NCBI GenBank assembly: GCA_027494115.1
Contig: JAOSJL010000001.1
Coordinates: forward strand, 2,369,501 to 2,433,500
Source of the DNA: Acidimicrobiia bacterium
GTDB lineage: Bacteria > Actinomycetota > Acidimicrobiia > IMCC26256 > JAOSJL01
Length of the DNA: 64,000 bases
Reading direction: 5' to 3'
Shown: positions 41,932-52,130 of the stretch, one piece after another
How positions within the stretch are numbered: the first letter of the stretch is position 1
How the letters are laid out: each line of letters begins with the position of its first letter
Made by a program: the position numbers and the translations under genes
Notes under the pieces: model-generated
The model's input: the letters and a program-made list of their open reading frames with translations, nothing else
Database searches by the model: none
Told to the model about the DNA's origin: nothing

Positions 41932-42862
41932 CGCCGTTCCGCTTCGGCCACGATCGCGCCCAGCCAGGCCACGAACTGGTCGCGCAGCGCCGCGGAGAGA
42001 GGACTTCGACACGGTCCAGATGGCCGGCGATGAACGAGCGGAATCCCTCTCTGTCGGACACCTCGAAGCGGAAGACCGCGGAACCGTCGTGGTGCCTCTC
42101 CACCAGATTCTCCCCGAAGCGGCGGGTCCAGTCCGCCGCCACCACGGGATCGGCGAGGACCCGGGATTCCACGGGTGTCTCGTCGCCGAAGGTCCAGGGC
42201 TCGTCACGGATCATCGTGCCAGGGTCCCCGTCGGGCACGTCGAAGGTGCCCGGGGGCCGATCTCGACCGGAGCTTCGACACGATCGACGCGGAAGGACCG
42301 CTGAGCGTCACGGTCGTGCGCACGCCCGAAGACGTACCAGTGACCCTGGCGAAACAGCAGTCCCCAGGGGTCGAGAACGCGACGCCGGCCGCGGTAGCCG
42401 AACGTCACGGCTGCACGGGTGCGGTAGGCCTCGAACAGATCGGGCAGGGTCGGTTGCACCTCCAGGGCGGCAAGGGTGGGCACGCCCTCGCCTTCCACGC
42501 CTCCGAGCTTCCAGAGCGCTTCTTCGCCCTCCCCGCCTTCCAGACGCACCGCGGTCACCGCCACGTGCAACGCCGCCCGTTCCTCCGCCGAGAGGTCGAG
42601 TTGGGGCAGGTGGTACTCCTCGGGACGTATCCGGTACCCCGTTTCGGGCCCGAACGCGTCCAGTGATTCCACCGAGAGTGGAATACCGAGGCCCCGTAGT
42701 GTGTCCTTGTCGCGCTCGAACTGGCGCCGGTAGGCCACGAGGTCGTCGGGGGTATCCGGGGACCGCCCGGACGATCTCATCGATGGTGAGGGGTCGCCGG
42801 GTGTCGAGCAGTATCGCCACGAGATTGGTGAGCCGTTCGAGACGGTCGATTCCAGTGGTCAC
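41928..42862 (-). CDS. pafB: WYL-domain regulator PafB, three frameshifts
   Basis: PafB pairs with PafC in SOS-independent DNA-damage control. The start (RLERLTNLVAILLDTRRPLT; IDEIVRAVPGYP) reads in one frame to plus-strand 42748-42752 (five G; four restore). The middle (DDLVAYRRQFERDKDTLRGL; VTFGYRGRRRVLDPWGLLFR, the WYL core) reads in a second to 42252-42256 (five G; six restore). The next part (DEPWTFGDETP ... FRFEVSDREG) then reads to a CTCT repeat near 41996-42001, after which LRDQFVAWLGAIVAEAERR ends at TGA overlapping pafC. The restored length is about 310 residues. The GTG overlaps the DUF3866 stop (GTGA). Confidence 0.78.
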
Positions 42863-44012
42863 CGTCGGGATCCGGACTCGCGGGGGTCCGCACCGGCGTC
42901 GCGCTCGGGAATCCGGTCGGCAGCGAGGCGCCCTGCAGCGGCGGCCGCCTCGAAAAGCACGGGATCGTCCGCTGCGGACCGTCCCATCGAGTAGATCTCG
43001 AGCCCGGCTTCGTCGAAGAGCGCGAGGACATCGGGCACGTCGACGTCGACGAGGTCGTGGCGGTCACCGATGCCGGATCCCTCGAGGGCCTCGCGGAGCC
43101 GGAGCTCTTCGCTCCCCCGACGAGCGGGATCGGCACCAGGGCCCGTTCTCGCGCGGCGAGGCGAAGTGTCGTGAGTGTGTGGTGCGACACGGTGACGTGC
43201 CGTGGGCGGGGGTCGGCGAACGACGCGCGCAGACAGGCGATCGCCACTCCCCCGAGTGCGGTGACGGCGTCGAGGGCTTGGCCGCTCTCCAGGCCCGAGA
43301 AGCCGAGCCGTGTGCCTGTGCCGACGATGCCCGGTCCCATCGCGACCACGGCGACATCAGCGCCGATGACATGCCGGGCGACCGCCAACGCCGAGAACAC
43401 AGAGACCGCCTCGTAGTCGCCACCGAACGCGTGACCGCAGGTGATCGAGGCGTCGAGCAGACCAGCCGCTCGAAGGTCTGCGACGACATCGGACAAGGCC
43501 AGCGGCAGAGCCGCTCCATCGGTCATCACGTACGCCAGGCGTGCGTCGGGCCGGCGCTCCTTGACGCCCACGGCCACGGCCGGAACCTGGCTGTGAAGCG
43601 CCGCTGCCACCACGGGCATACCGTCGATCGACTCGACCTCGGCCAGGTGCTCCGCGTGCTCCTCAGTGCTTCCCACGTCGGCTTGGAGACTCGTGTACCG
43701 GGCCTTGATGATGTGGCCGGGCCCCGGCTCGCTCCACTCCGATCTCTCGGCGTTCCAGTGCACGACGTGCCATCCACCCGTTCCGAGCCCCAGTTCCACA
43801 GCGGTCGTGTTCACCACGACACGGTCGCCCGGAGCCACGTCGCCGGTGAGTTGGGTCAGGACGTACGCCCTCTCGGCACCGCCGCCGAGATCGACTTCGA
43901 CACGCTGGAGGCCGGCGCGCTCGTGAAGGATGCTCAGAACCTCACCGGTACGAAACGACGGCACGATCCGCAGAGTATCGGGCACTGCCGCGCGCGGCGT
44001 GGCCATGAGCAC
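42859..44012 (-). CDS. DUF3866-family protein inside the paf locus, one frameshift
   Basis: DUF3866 proteins are uncharacterised; this one is about 384 residues after correction. The N-terminal part has a small beta-rich region (VEVDLGGGAERAYVLTQLTG) and then an alpha/beta domain with Gly-rich loops (ITCGHAFGGDYEAVSVFSAL; VVAMGPGIVGTGTRLGFSGL; HHTLTTLRLAARERALVPIP). At plus-strand about 43108 one base is missing; the shifted frame continues the family-like C terminus (EELRLREALEGSGIG; LFDEAGLEIYSMGRSAADDP). It starts 15 bases after pafA's stop and its own stop overlaps pafB, so it is part of the pupylation transcription unit. ATG 44006 is an alternative start. Confidence 0.78.
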
Positions 44013-44027
44013 CTCGGAGGGCGGGGC

Positions 44028-45386
44028 TCAGAGTGACGCGATGAGCCGTTCGACGCGGTCGTCGTGCGCCTTGAACGGGTCCTTGCACAGCACGGTCCGT
44101 TGAGCCTGGTCGTTGAGCTTCAGGTGGACCCAGTCGACGGTGTAGTCGCGCTTACGTTCCTTGGCGCGTTTGATGAATGCTCCACGCAACCGGGCGCGCG
44201 TCGTTGCCGGCGGTTCGGTCATCGCGGCGTTGATCGCTCGGTCGCTGACCATGCGTTCTACCCGCCCGCGACGCTCGAGTAGGTAGTAGAGCGAGCGGCT
44301 TCGTGTCACGTCGTGGTATGCGAGGTCGAGGAGAGCGACCCGCGGATGCGAGAGGGGGAGGTCGTCACGATCTCGGTAGGCCTCGAGCAGGTGGTACTTG
44401 ATGACCCAGTCGACCTCGGTGCGCAACTTCAAGGGATCACCTTCGAGATGGGTCATGACGTGCTCCCACATCTCCAGCGCCCGCGCCTCGAGGGGCGCAA
44501 GCCCACGACGAGCGGCGAAGCGCTGTGCCCGCGAGAGGTACTCGGCCTGGATCTCCACCGCCGACAGCTCCCGGCCGTTGGCGAGGCGGACCTTGCGGCG
44601 ACACGTCATGTCGTGACTGATCTCGCGGATCGCACGAATCGGGTTCTCCAGCGTGAGGTCGCGCCACGGACCCGGGTCTTCTTCGAGCATCCTCAGGATG
44701 ATCGAGAGCGCCCCGACCTTGAGGAACGTCGAGTACTCGCTCATGTTCGAGTCGCCCACGATCACGTGGAGGCGTCGAAAACGTTCCGCATCCGCATGGG
44801 GTTCGTCGCGCGTGTTGATGATCGGTCGTGAACGCGTCGTGGCGCTCGAGACGCCTTCCCAGATGTGCTCCGCACGCTGCGACACGCAGTACATCGCGCC
44901 CCGTGCCGTCTGGAGGACCTTTCCGGCCCCCGCGTAGACCTGCCGTGTCACGAGGAACGGGATCAGGACGTCGGTGAAGCGCGCGAAGTCGCCCTCCCGG
45001 TCGACGAGGTAGTTCTCATGACATCCGTAGGAGTTGCCCGCCGAGTCCGTGTTGTTCTTGAAGAGGTAGACCTCGCCACGGATCCCTTCCTCGCGCAATC
45101 GCTGTTCGGCGCTGCTGACGAGGCCCTCGAGGATTCGCTCGCCCGCCTTGTCGTGGACGACGAGGTCGTCGATGGCGTCGCATTCCGGGGACGCGTACTC
45201 GGGATGACTCCCGACGTCGAGATACAGGCGTGCGCCGTTCTCGAGGAACACGTTGCTCGAGCGTCCCCAGGACACGACGCGGCGGAACAGGTACCGGGCG
45301 ACCTCGTCGGGGCTCAACCGACGTTGCCCGCGCAGCGTGCACGTGACGCCGTACTCGTTCTCGAGACCGAAGATGCGACGTTCCAC
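44028..45386 (-). CDS. pafA: Pup--protein ligase PafA
   Basis: PafA uses ATP to join the C-terminal Glu of Pup to lysines of target proteins. The 452-residue protein is the usual length and has the glutamine-synthetase-like nucleotide/Mg site ([20 protein letters not shown]), active-site strands ([77 protein letters not shown]) and the C-terminal RVERLIASL. It lies 60 bases downstream of prcA and before DUF3866-pafB-pafC. Dop nearby is the paralogue with opposite activity. Confidence 0.96.
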   Translation of the reverse strand: MERRIFGLENEYGVTCTLRGQRRLSPDEVARYLFRRVVSWGRSSNVFLENGARLYLDVGSHPEYASPECDAIDDLVVHDKAGERILEGLVSSAEQRLREEGIRGEVYLFKNNTDSAGNSYGCHENYLVDREGDFARFTDVLIPFLVTRQVYAGAGKVLQTARGAMYCVSQRAEHIWEGVSSATTRSRPIINTRDEPHADAERFRRLHVIVGDSNMSEYSTFLKVGALSIILRMLEEDPGPWRDLTLENPIRAIREISHDMTCRRKVRLANGRELSAVEIQAEYLSRAQRFAARRGLAPLEARALEMWEHVMTHLEGDPLKLRTEVDWVIKYHLLEAYRDRDDLPLSHPRVALLDLAYHDVTRSRSLYYLLERRGRVERMVSDRAINAAMTEPPATTRARLRGAFIKRAKERKRDYTVDWVHLKLNDQAQRTVLCKDPFKAHDDRVERLIASL

Positions 45387-45446
45387 CGCAATCGAGTGTA
45401 GGACCGGCCGGGGACCCGGCCGTCTGATACCCGTTGCGGGTGGGCG

Positions 45447-46124
45447 TCAGCCCAGCAGGGCGCCCAGTTCCTCGTCGCGGATACGCCGGAAGGCCCGACC
45501 CGGAGCGGTTCGATCCAGAAACCCGACCTCGAGAGCGTCGATCTCGAGGTCGCCGTCGTCGCTACCGAGGATCTCCGCGCCGAGCTGCGCGGATTCCGCC
45601 AGGCTCAGCCCCTCGCTGAACCGCTCCCCCAACGCTGTGGCGATCTCCTCCGCACGTCCGCCGAGCACGGTGAAACCCTCCTCGTCCATGACGGTGCCGT
45701 CGTAGAGGAGATGGAACAGCTCGTCGTCGGCGGGATCGTCGGCGACCTGCGCGACAAGGATCTCGACCTCGTAGGGCTTCATCTCGTGGGTGAAGACCTG
45801 ACCCAACGTCTGCGCATAGGCGTTGGCGAGAGATCGCGCGTTGACATCGCTACGCGAGTAGGAGAAGCCCTTCATGTCGGCGTGGCGCACGCCGGCGATC
45901 TTGAGCATCTGGAACTCGTTGTATTTCCCGACGCCGGCGAAGGCGATCCGGTCGTAGATCTCAGAGATCTTGTAGAGCGTGCGCGACGGGTTGTCGGCGA
46001 CGATCGTGATTCCCTCGGAACCCTCGAGAGCCACGAGGCTGCGCCCTCGGGCGATTCCCTTGCGGGCGTAATCGGCGCGGTCCTTCATCACCTGCTCGGG
46101 CGACACGTAGAAGGGTGCGGTCAC
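45447..46124 (-). CDS. prcA: 20S proteasome alpha subunit
   Basis: PrcA forms the outer gated rings of the 20S proteasome. The 225-residue protein is typical (FYVSPEQVMKDRADYARKGI with the gating N terminus; GRSLVALEGSEGITIVADNP; IYDRIAFAGVGKYNEFQML; SYSRSDVNARSLANAYAQTL). It ends in an acidic region rather than a basic tail. The ATG overlaps the prcB stop (ATGA) for balanced synthesis. It is the fifth gene of arc-dop-pup-prcB-prcA. Confidence 0.95.
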   Translation of the reverse strand: MTAPFYVSPEQVMKDRADYARKGIARGRSLVALEGSEGITIVADNPSRTLYKISEIYDRIAFAGVGKYNEFQMLKIAGVRHADMKGFSYSRSDVNARSLANAYAQTLGQVFTHEMKPYEVEILVAQVADDPADDELFHLLYDGTVMDEEGFTVLGGRAEEIATALGERFSEGLSLAESAQLGAEILGSDDGDLEIDALEVGFLDRTAPGRAFRRIRDEELGALLG

Positions 46125-46954
46125 GTGGGTGCCCCTTCTTCGCGGCCGCCGATGAGCAAGGCGGCACGCTGCGCGACCGCGTCGTCGTCGAAAGCCCTGT
46201 AGCCATCCGCCGTGATGGTCGCCACGTTCGGAAAGATCTTTCGGACCAGATCGGGCCCACCGGTGGCGGCATCCTCGTCGGCGGCCGCGAACAGCGAGCG
46301 CAACGCCAGGTCGATCGCGGCCTCGGCGCTCAGATCCTCGGCCCAGGCGGCCTTCACCCAGTTCCGGGCATGGACGCCGCCGGAGCCCGTGGCGTGGTAG
46401 TCAGCCTCCTCGTACCGGCCGCCGGTGACGTCGAAACGGAACAGGCGACCATGAGCGTGGTCGAGGTCGTATCCGGCGAAGAGCGGCACGACGGCGAGAC
46501 CCTGCATCGCTGCGGGGAGATTCGCCCGGACCAGCTGGGAGAGACGGTTCGCCTTTCCTTCGAGCGTGAGGGGTTCGCCCTCGACCTTCTCGTAGTGCTC
46601 GAGCTCGGTCTGGAACAGACGGACCATCTCCATGGCGGGCCCCGCCGCACCGGCGATCGACACGCCCGAGTGTGCGTCGGCGGGGAAGACCTTCTCGATC
46701 CGGCGGTTCGCGATGGAAAAGCCCTCGGTCGCCCGACGGTCGCCGGCCATGACGACGCCGTCGGCGCACCGGATGGCCACGACCGTGGTGGCATGAACGA
46801 ATGATGCGCTCTGTTGGACGTCACCGCCGGGCGCGCCGGGAAGCTCGTGGGGAGCATCGCGGCGGAGCAGTTCGGTGAAAGAGGACCCCGGGTCGTCGCC
46901 GGCACCCGGCATGCACAGAGAGTCGCTGCGACGTCCGTCGACGGGCACGTTCAT
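46121..46954 (-). CDS. prcB: 20S proteasome beta subunit
   Basis: PrcB is the catalytic subunit. The 277-residue precursor has a 55-residue propeptide; self-cleavage at HA|TTVVAIR would expose Thr56 as the nucleophile. Other family features are GVVMAGDRRATEGFSIANR (Lys site replaced at the usual GGDRRAT), SIAGAAGPAMEMVRLFQTEL and YHATGSGGVHARNWVKAAW. The residue before the Thr is Ala, where Gly is common. It lies eight bases after pup and overlaps prcA. Confidence 0.94.
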   Translation of the reverse strand: MNVPVDGRRSDSLCMPGAGDDPGSSFTELLRRDAPHELPGAPGGDVQQSASFVHATTVVAIRCADGVVMAGDRRATEGFSIANRRIEKVFPADAHSGVSIAGAAGPAMEMVRLFQTELEHYEKVEGEPLTLEGKANRLSQLVRANLPAAMQGLAVVPLFAGYDLDHAHGRLFRFDVTGGRYEEADYHATGSGGVHARNWVKAAWAEDLSAEAAIDLALRSLFAAADEDAATGGPDLVRKIFPNVATITADGYRAFDDDAVAQRAALLIGGREEGAPT

Positions 46955-46962
46955 CGTGGCGG

Positions 46963-47154
46963 CTACTCGCCGCCCTTCTGGACGTAGGAACGCACGAAAT
47001 CCTCGGCGTTCTCCTCCAGAACCTCGTCGATCTCGTCCAGAAGATCGTCGAGCTCCTCTTTGAGTTCCTCGCCCTGCTTGGCGGGCGCGACGTCGGAGGT
47101 CTCCTCTTCCCGCTCACGGGAAGCGGGACTCTGCTTGCGCTCACGCTCGGGCAT
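46963..47154 (-). CDS. pup: Prokaryotic ubiquitin-like protein Pup
   Basis: This is a 63-residue, highly charged, intrinsically disordered protein with the conserved helical ARC-binding core ([20 protein letters not shown]) and the ending SYVQKGGE. The last residue is encoded Glu, so it can be ligated by PafA without prior deamidation by Dop; Dop would still remove Pup from proteins. It lies eight bases before prcB and 12 bases after dop. Confidence 0.96.
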   Translation of the reverse strand: MPERERKQSPASREREEETSDVAPAKQGEELKEELDDLLDEIDEVLEENAEDFVRSYVQKGGE

Positions 47155-47166
47155 CGTGTGACTCCT

Positions 47167-48654
47167 TCAAGACGCCAGCCGGTCTACCAGTTCGGCGGGC
47201 GTCACGCATGCATCCAGTATCGCACCTACGTGGGCCTTGCTTCCGCGCAATGGCTCCATCATAGGAATTCGTCGAAGCGGATCGGTGCCCACATCGAGGA
47301 TGAGACTGTCCCAGTTCGCCGCGACGACCGACTCGGGCCAGCGGTCCAGGCACCGACCACGGAAGTACGCCCGTGTCGTCGGCGGAGGCGCCGTCATGGC
47401 CTCCACCACCTCGTCCTCGATGAGGAGACGCTCGACCTTCCCTGCACGCACGAGACGTTCATAGAGCGAGCGTTCCTCGCGGACGTCGTGGTACTGAAGA
47501 TCGAGCAGCGCCAACTTCGAGTCGCTCCACGTGAGACCGTCCCGCGAAACGTAGGCCTCGAGCAGTTCCAACTTCGTCACCCAGTCGAGCACACCAGTGA
47601 GACTCATGGGGTCGCGTTCGAGCCCTTCGAGCACCTCCTCCCAGCGTGAGACGACCCGCCCGCCGACGGTCTCGCCTCCACACATCTCCAGGCCGGTCTC
47701 GTCTTCGTACTTCTTCGCCAAGCCCAGGAACTCCCACTGGATGTCGAGAGCACGCGCCGTGCCGCCACCGGCCATCTCGAGAACCCGCGTGCACCTCGGG
47801 TCGTGGGACACGGCATGCATCGCCTGGACCGGCTGGAGCACCGACAGGTCCTTGTCGATGAAGTCGTCTTCGGCCATCGCCAGCACGATCGATGTCGTGC
47901 CGAGCTTGAGGAACGTCGCCACTTCACAGAGGTTGGCGTCACCGACGATCACGTGCAGACGCCGAAACTGCTGCGGGTCGGCGTGTGGCTCGTCGCGCGT
48001 GTTCACGATCGGTCGCTTGAGCGTCGTTTCGAGACCGACCTCCTCCTCGAAGAAGTCGGCGCGCTGCGAGATCTGGAAGTCGACATCGTCGGCACCGTTC
48101 TCGGCACCGACCTTTCCGCTCCCGGTGAAGAGTTGGCGGGTCACGAACCACGGGATCATGTGGTGGACGAGAGTCGAGAACGGCAGCGCCCGATCCACGA
48201 GGTAGTTCTCGTGTGCCCCGTAGGAGTTGCCTTTACCATCACTGTTGTTCTTGTAGACGACGATCTCCTCGCCGGCGCCCACCAGGTGCCGCGAAGCCTT
48301 CATGGAGGCGCGCAGGATCCGCTCGCCCGCCTTGTCCCACAGGAGCGCCTCCATGGCGTCGAGGCATTCCGGCGAGGAGTACTCGGGGTGCGCGTGGTCC
48401 ACGTAGTACCGAGCTCCGTTGGTGAGCACGGCGTTGACCAGGTGGGTCTCGATGTCAGGGGCCTGAGTACCTTCCCGACTGAAGCCACGGGCATCGCGTC
48501 CCGGCGTCTCGTCGTCGAAGTCCCAGCCCACCTTGCGGTGCTCGACGTACGCGTTGATCAGCAGCGAGGACGCGAGCACCGGATTCGGGTCTGAGGCACC
48601 GCGCAGCACCACGCCGTACTCGGTCTCGGTCCCACACACCTTCGGGACGGCCAC
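47167..48654 (-). CDS. dop: Depupylase/deamidase Dop
   Basis: Dop removes Pup from conjugates and deamidates Pup-Gln forms. The 495-residue protein is a PafA paralogue with PKVCGTETEYGVVLRGASDP at the start, the Dop-specific insertion (residues 38-65, GWDFDDETPGRDARGFSREG) and conserved ATP/Mg motifs ([38 protein letters not shown]). Because Pup here ends in Glu, only the depupylase role is required. It starts five bases after arc. Confidence 0.95.
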   Translation of the reverse strand: MAVPKVCGTETEYGVVLRGASDPNPVLASSLLINAYVEHRKVGWDFDDETPGRDARGFSREGTQAPDIETHLVNAVLTNGARYYVDHAHPEYSSPECLDAMEALLWDKAGERILRASMKASRHLVGAGEEIVVYKNNSDGKGNSYGAHENYLVDRALPFSTLVHHMIPWFVTRQLFTGSGKVGAENGADDVDFQISQRADFFEEEVGLETTLKRPIVNTRDEPHADPQQFRRLHVIVGDANLCEVATFLKLGTTSIVLAMAEDDFIDKDLSVLQPVQAMHAVSHDPRCTRVLEMAGGGTARALDIQWEFLGLAKKYEDETGLEMCGGETVGGRVVSRWEEVLEGLERDPMSLTGVLDWVTKLELLEAYVSRDGLTWSDSKLALLDLQYHDVREERSLYERLVRAGKVERLLIEDEVVEAMTAPPPTTRAYFRGRCLDRWPESVVAANWDSLILDVGTDPLRRIPMMEPLRGSKAHVGAILDACVTPAELVDRLAS

Positions 48655-48659
48655 GGTCG

Positions 48660-50417
48660 TCAGAGGTACTGGCCGGTTGTCACGCGTTCGATCTGACGGC
48701 CGCCCTGCGCGTCTTCGTCGCCCTCCGCGATCAGCGTGCGCACGTACACGATGCGCTCGCCCTTCTGGCCGCTGATCTTCGCCCAGTCGTCGGGGTTCGT
48801 GGTGTTCGGAAGATCCTCGTGCTCACGGAATTCCTGTTTGATCGACTCCACGAGGTCACTGCTGACGATCCCGTGCTCACCGCCCGCGATGGCGCGTTTG
48901 ATGGCCAGTTTCTTGGAGCGCCGCACGACGTTCTCGATCATCGCGCCCGAGGAGAAGTCCTTGAAGTAGAGGACCTCCTTGTCGCCGCCCTGGTAGGTGA
49001 CTTCGAGGAAGCGGTTCTCCTCCCCCTCGCTGTACATGACGTCGACGGCCGCGTCGATCATCCCCTCGATGGCGGTGTGACGATCTGCCACTCCTTCGAT
49101 TTCGCTCTCGGCGATGGGGACGGCATCGGTGAGATAGCGGGCGAACACCGAACGCGCTCCGCTCATGTCGGGACGTTCGATCTTGATCTTCACGTCGAGA
49201 CGCCCCGGACGCAGGATCGCAGGGTCGATCAGGTCCTCGCGGTTCGAGGCTCCGATGACGATGACGTTCTTCAGAGCTTCCACCCCGTCGATCTCGGACA
49301 GGAGCTGGGGGACGATGGTCGACTCGATGTCGGAGGAGATCCCGCTGCCGCGCGTGCGGAACAACGAATCCATCTCGTCGAAGAAGACGATGACAGGCAC
49401 CCCTTCTTCGGACTTCTCCCGCGCCCTCTGGAAGATCAAACGGATCTGGCGCTCGGTCTCCCCGACGTACTTGTTGAGGAGCTCGGGGCCCTTGATGTTG
49501 AGAAAGTACGAGCGTGTGTTGGCCTCACCGGTCTTCTCCGACACGCGCTGCGCGAGCGAGTTCGCCACGGCCTTGGCGATCAGGGTCTTGCCACAGCCCG
49601 GCGGGCCGTAGAGCAGGATCCCCTTGGGAGGCTGCAGGTCGTGCTCGTGAAACAGGTCGGCGTGCAGGTACGGGAGCTCGACGGCGTCGCGGATCTGCTC
49701 GATCTGGTCGTCGAGACCACCGACGTCGGAATAAGTGACGTCGGGGACCTCTTCGAGGATGAGCTCCTCGACCTCGGGACGCGGCAGGCGCTCCAGAACC
49801 AGCGCCGAGCGCGGGTCGCACAGCAGGTGGTCGCCCGCGCGCAGAGGAGCGGCGAGCACGTCGGGAGCGAACTCCACGACCCGTTCTTCATCCGCCCGGC
49901 CCACCACGATGCCCCGCCGGCCGTCGTGGAGAAGCTCCTTCAGCGTGACCACCTCGCCCGAGCGTTCCAGGCCGCGTGCGAGAACCACGTTGAGCGATTC
50001 GTTGAGCACGACCTCCTGGCCCCGTTCGAGGTCGGCCACCTCGATCTCGGGATGCACGGCGACACGCATCTTGCGCCCCGACGTGAAGATGTCGGCGGTT
50101 CCGTCGTCGTTGCCGGCGAGGAATGTGCCGTAGGCGCTCGGAGGCATCGTGAGCTTGTCGACCTCGTCTCGGAGGGCCCCGATGTGTTCACGCGCCTCGC
50201 GCAGTGTCGCCGAGAGCTTCTCGTTGTGCGACAGCGCCTGGGCCAGTTGTCCCTTGGTCTCGAGAAGCCGCTCCTCGAGGGTCCGGACACGCTTGGGGGC
50301 GTCCTGGAGACGACGACGAAGGAGAACGACCTCCTCCTCCAGCGTCTTGACCTGCTGCTGCAGGTCGCCGACCTGCCGCTCGTACTCGGCCAGTCGTCGT
50401 TCGTGCTCGGTGGCCAC
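48660..50417 (-). CDS. arc: Proteasome-activating AAA ATPase ARC/Mpa
   Basis: ARC/Mpa binds pupylated proteins through its coiled coil, unfolds them and feeds the 20S proteasome. The 585-residue protein has an N-terminal coiled coil (residues 5-75), tandem OB domains (residues 90-235), and an AAA module with Walker [20 protein letters not shown], Walker [14 protein letters not shown] and the arginine-finger region [17 protein letters not shown]. It ends in GQYL, the C-terminal motif that docks into the alpha ring. Dop follows after five bases. The 297 bases upstream contain a degenerate short repeat and the divergent ferredoxin gene. Confidence 0.96.
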   Translation of the reverse strand: MATEHERRLAEYERQVGDLQQQVKTLEEEVVLLRRRLQDAPKRVRTLEERLLETKGQLAQALSHNEKLSATLREAREHIGALRDEVDKLTMPPSAYGTFLAGNDDGTADIFTSGRKMRVAVHPEIEVADLERGQEVVLNESLNVVLARGLERSGEVVTLKELLHDGRRGIVVGRADEERVVEFAPDVLAAPLRAGDHLLCDPRSALVLERLPRPEVEELILEEVPDVTYSDVGGLDDQIEQIRDAVELPYLHADLFHEHDLQPPKGILLYGPPGCGKTLIAKAVANSLAQRVSEKTGEANTRSYFLNIKGPELLNKYVGETERQIRLIFQRAREKSEEGVPVIVFFDEMDSLFRTRGSGISSDIESTIVPQLLSEIDGVEALKNVIVIGASNREDLIDPAILRPGRLDVKIKIERPDMSGARSVFARYLTDAVPIAESEIEGVADRHTAIEGMIDAAVDVMYSEGEENRFLEVTYQGGDKEVLYFKDFSSGAMIENVVRRSKKLAIKRAIAGGEHGIVSSDLVESIKQEFREHEDLPNTTNPDDWAKISGQKGERIVYVRTLIAEGDEDAQGGRQIERVTTGQYL

Positions 50418-50470
50418 GGGCGCACCTCCGGTGTGCTCGCGGCGACACTACCCCCGCCCCGGGCACGTTC

Positions 50471-50540
50471 CGCGCCATATCCCCCGCCGTGCCCCGTGCC
50501 GTCCCCTGTGCCATTTCCCGCGCCGTTCCCCGTGCCCGTG
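50471..50540. repeat. Degenerate 11-12 bp tandem repeat between arc and the ferredoxin gene
   Basis: Six or so imperfect units of the form G(C/T)GCC(A/G)TNNCCC run from 50471 to 50540 (for example CGCCGTGCCCC, GTGCCGTCCCC, GTGCCATTTCCC). Base composition is strongly C-rich on the plus strand. It lies in the shared upstream region of two divergent genes, with a TTTACG...TTAAAT stretch (50563-50585) to its right that could be a promoter for the ferredoxin gene. Confidence 0.5.
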
Positions 50541-50714
50541 AACACTGGCATGGATTTACGCGGTCCATGTGTGTTAAATTCGTATACGGAAAGGGCCCTC
50601 CGACGGGGCCGCGAAGCGGGAGATCCCCCGTTTCGACAGAGGGCTCTCCCCCTGTGGAAGCCTGTCGATTCGCCGCTGCACACGGCACGGCCGAGAGAAA
50701 CGAGGGTCACGACG

Positions 50715-50951
50715 ATGAAGGTCTGGATCGATCAGGATCTGTGTACCGGCGATGGGTTGTGCGAGGAGATCGCCCCCGACGTCTTCACGCTGCTCGACGA
50801 CGGTCTGGCCTACGTCAAGGAAGGCGACAAGGTCTTCAGTGATCCCGGCGGCGCCGAGGGTCTGGCGCAGGTGCCCGAGGGCATGGAAGAGGCGACCATC
50901 GAGTCGGCCGAGGAGTGCCCCGGCGAGTGCATCTTCATCGAGATCGCGTAA
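50715..50951 (+). CDS. [3Fe-4S]-type ferredoxin
   Basis: This 78-residue ferredoxin is of the type that serves actinobacterial P450s and other oxidoreductases. The cluster ligands are CTGDGLC (Cys-x5-Cys near residues 10 and 16) and the C-terminal ECPGEC; the central position of the first motif is non-Cys, as in [3Fe-4S] forms, with an extra Cys in CPGEC. The sequence DQDLCTGDGLCEEIAPDVF is typical. The ATG at 50715 is 297 bases from arc, divergently. Its redox partner in the window is not evident; NifJ is 45 kb away. Confidence 0.88.
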   Translation: MKVWIDQDLCTGDGLCEEIAPDVFTLLDDGLAYVKEGDKVFSDPGGAEGLAQVPEGMEEATIESAEECPGECIFIEIA

Positions 50952-50967
50952 CCCTTCACGGCACCCT

Positions 50968-52130
50968 TCACGGCGCGACGCACGCGCCGGTGTCGACCCG
51001 GAGGTTCCCGATGTTCTCGAGCGCGTCCTCCAGCTCGCCGGTCGTGAGGGCGTAGGCGACGTCCTCGTTGCCGGGATCGATGGCGAACGCCACGCCGATG
51101 ACCGTGCCCGAGTTGTCGACGAGCGGCCCACCCGAATCGCCCGCCTGGAGTGACGCCGCCAGGACGTAGACCGACCTCTCGGTTTCGTCTGAGTGGTAGA
51201 TGTCGGTTCCCAGTGCCCGGATCTCTTCGGCGACACGCGCCGGCGCGGCCCGCAGATCTCCCCCTGCGGGTGTCCGTACACGGCACCGCTGTCGCCGACG
51301 GATCCCTCGGCGGTGTCGAGTGGCTCGAGCCCGAGACCGGGAACACGTACGACCGCCACATCCCGCTGCGGGTCGAAGAGGACGACGTCACCGAACAACC
51401 GTCGTCCGTTCTCGGTCAGCACCTCGGTCTCCGGCTCCCCGGCGACCACATGCGCGTTCGTGACGACGAGATCGTCCTCGATCGCGAATCCGCTTCCTTC
51501 CTGAATCTGGCGACACGCCTGACCGAAGACCTTGACGGTCGACGCCGAGACGACCGCGTCGGGACCCGCGGCCAGACCGCTCTCCGGTACCTCACCGGCA
51601 TCGGGCGGCCCGCCACCGTCGCTGAAGACGTCGGGAAACACGGACCGCCCCGAGAGCGCCGACAGCGCCTCCAGCGAATCCGGCGAGGAGGGTGCGTACT
51701 GGTCCAGCGCGTCGAGAACTGCACTGTTGCGGGCGGTGGCCGCCGTCGAACCCGGTGCCCCCCGCAGCGCCGGTGCGATGAGCCAGAGGAGCACCATGAG
51801 CCCCAGCGCTCCGGCAATCGCGCCGGCTGTCCGGTCGGCGGCGTGCAGGACACCCCGCGAGCTGCTCCTCGGGAAACGCCGCGCCACGAGGGCACCGATG
51901 GCCTGACCCGCTATGCCCACGCCGACGGCGAAGACGGTGCCCGCCAGGAGCCTCATCTCGGGCGTCGAGTCCGAGAACACGTCGAGCACATCACCGAGCA
52001 GGGCGACACCCACGACCACACCGAGGATGAGCCCTGCCCACGAGAGGGAGCGCGCGATGAACCCGACGCGCCAACCTCCGTAGACGGACGCGGCGAGGAT
52101 CAGGAGGATGACGATGTCGAAGCCGTTCAC
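50968..52130 (-). CDS. MarP-like membrane serine protease (CvpA + trypsin-like), frameshifted
   Basis: MarP proteases protect mycobacteria from acid and oxidative stress. The N-terminal 150 residues are a CvpA-type four-helix domain (IVILLILAASVYGGWRVGF; LAGTVFAVGVGIAGQAIGAL). The periplasmic protease follows with His in VVTNAHVVAGEP and Asp in FDPQRDVAVVRVPG. Reading breaks at plus-strand 51260-51264 (five C; six restore), and the correct frame then contains the catalytic Ser (LQAGDSGGPLVDNSG) and ends at TGA 50968. The restored length is about 387 residues. It overlaps trmI by four bases and is convergent with the ferredoxin gene. Confidence 0.83.

Noticed and set aside
48819..50951. 710-codon plus-strand frame ending in the ferredoxin
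   Set aside because: Only the last 78 codons are real; the rest is antisense to arc.
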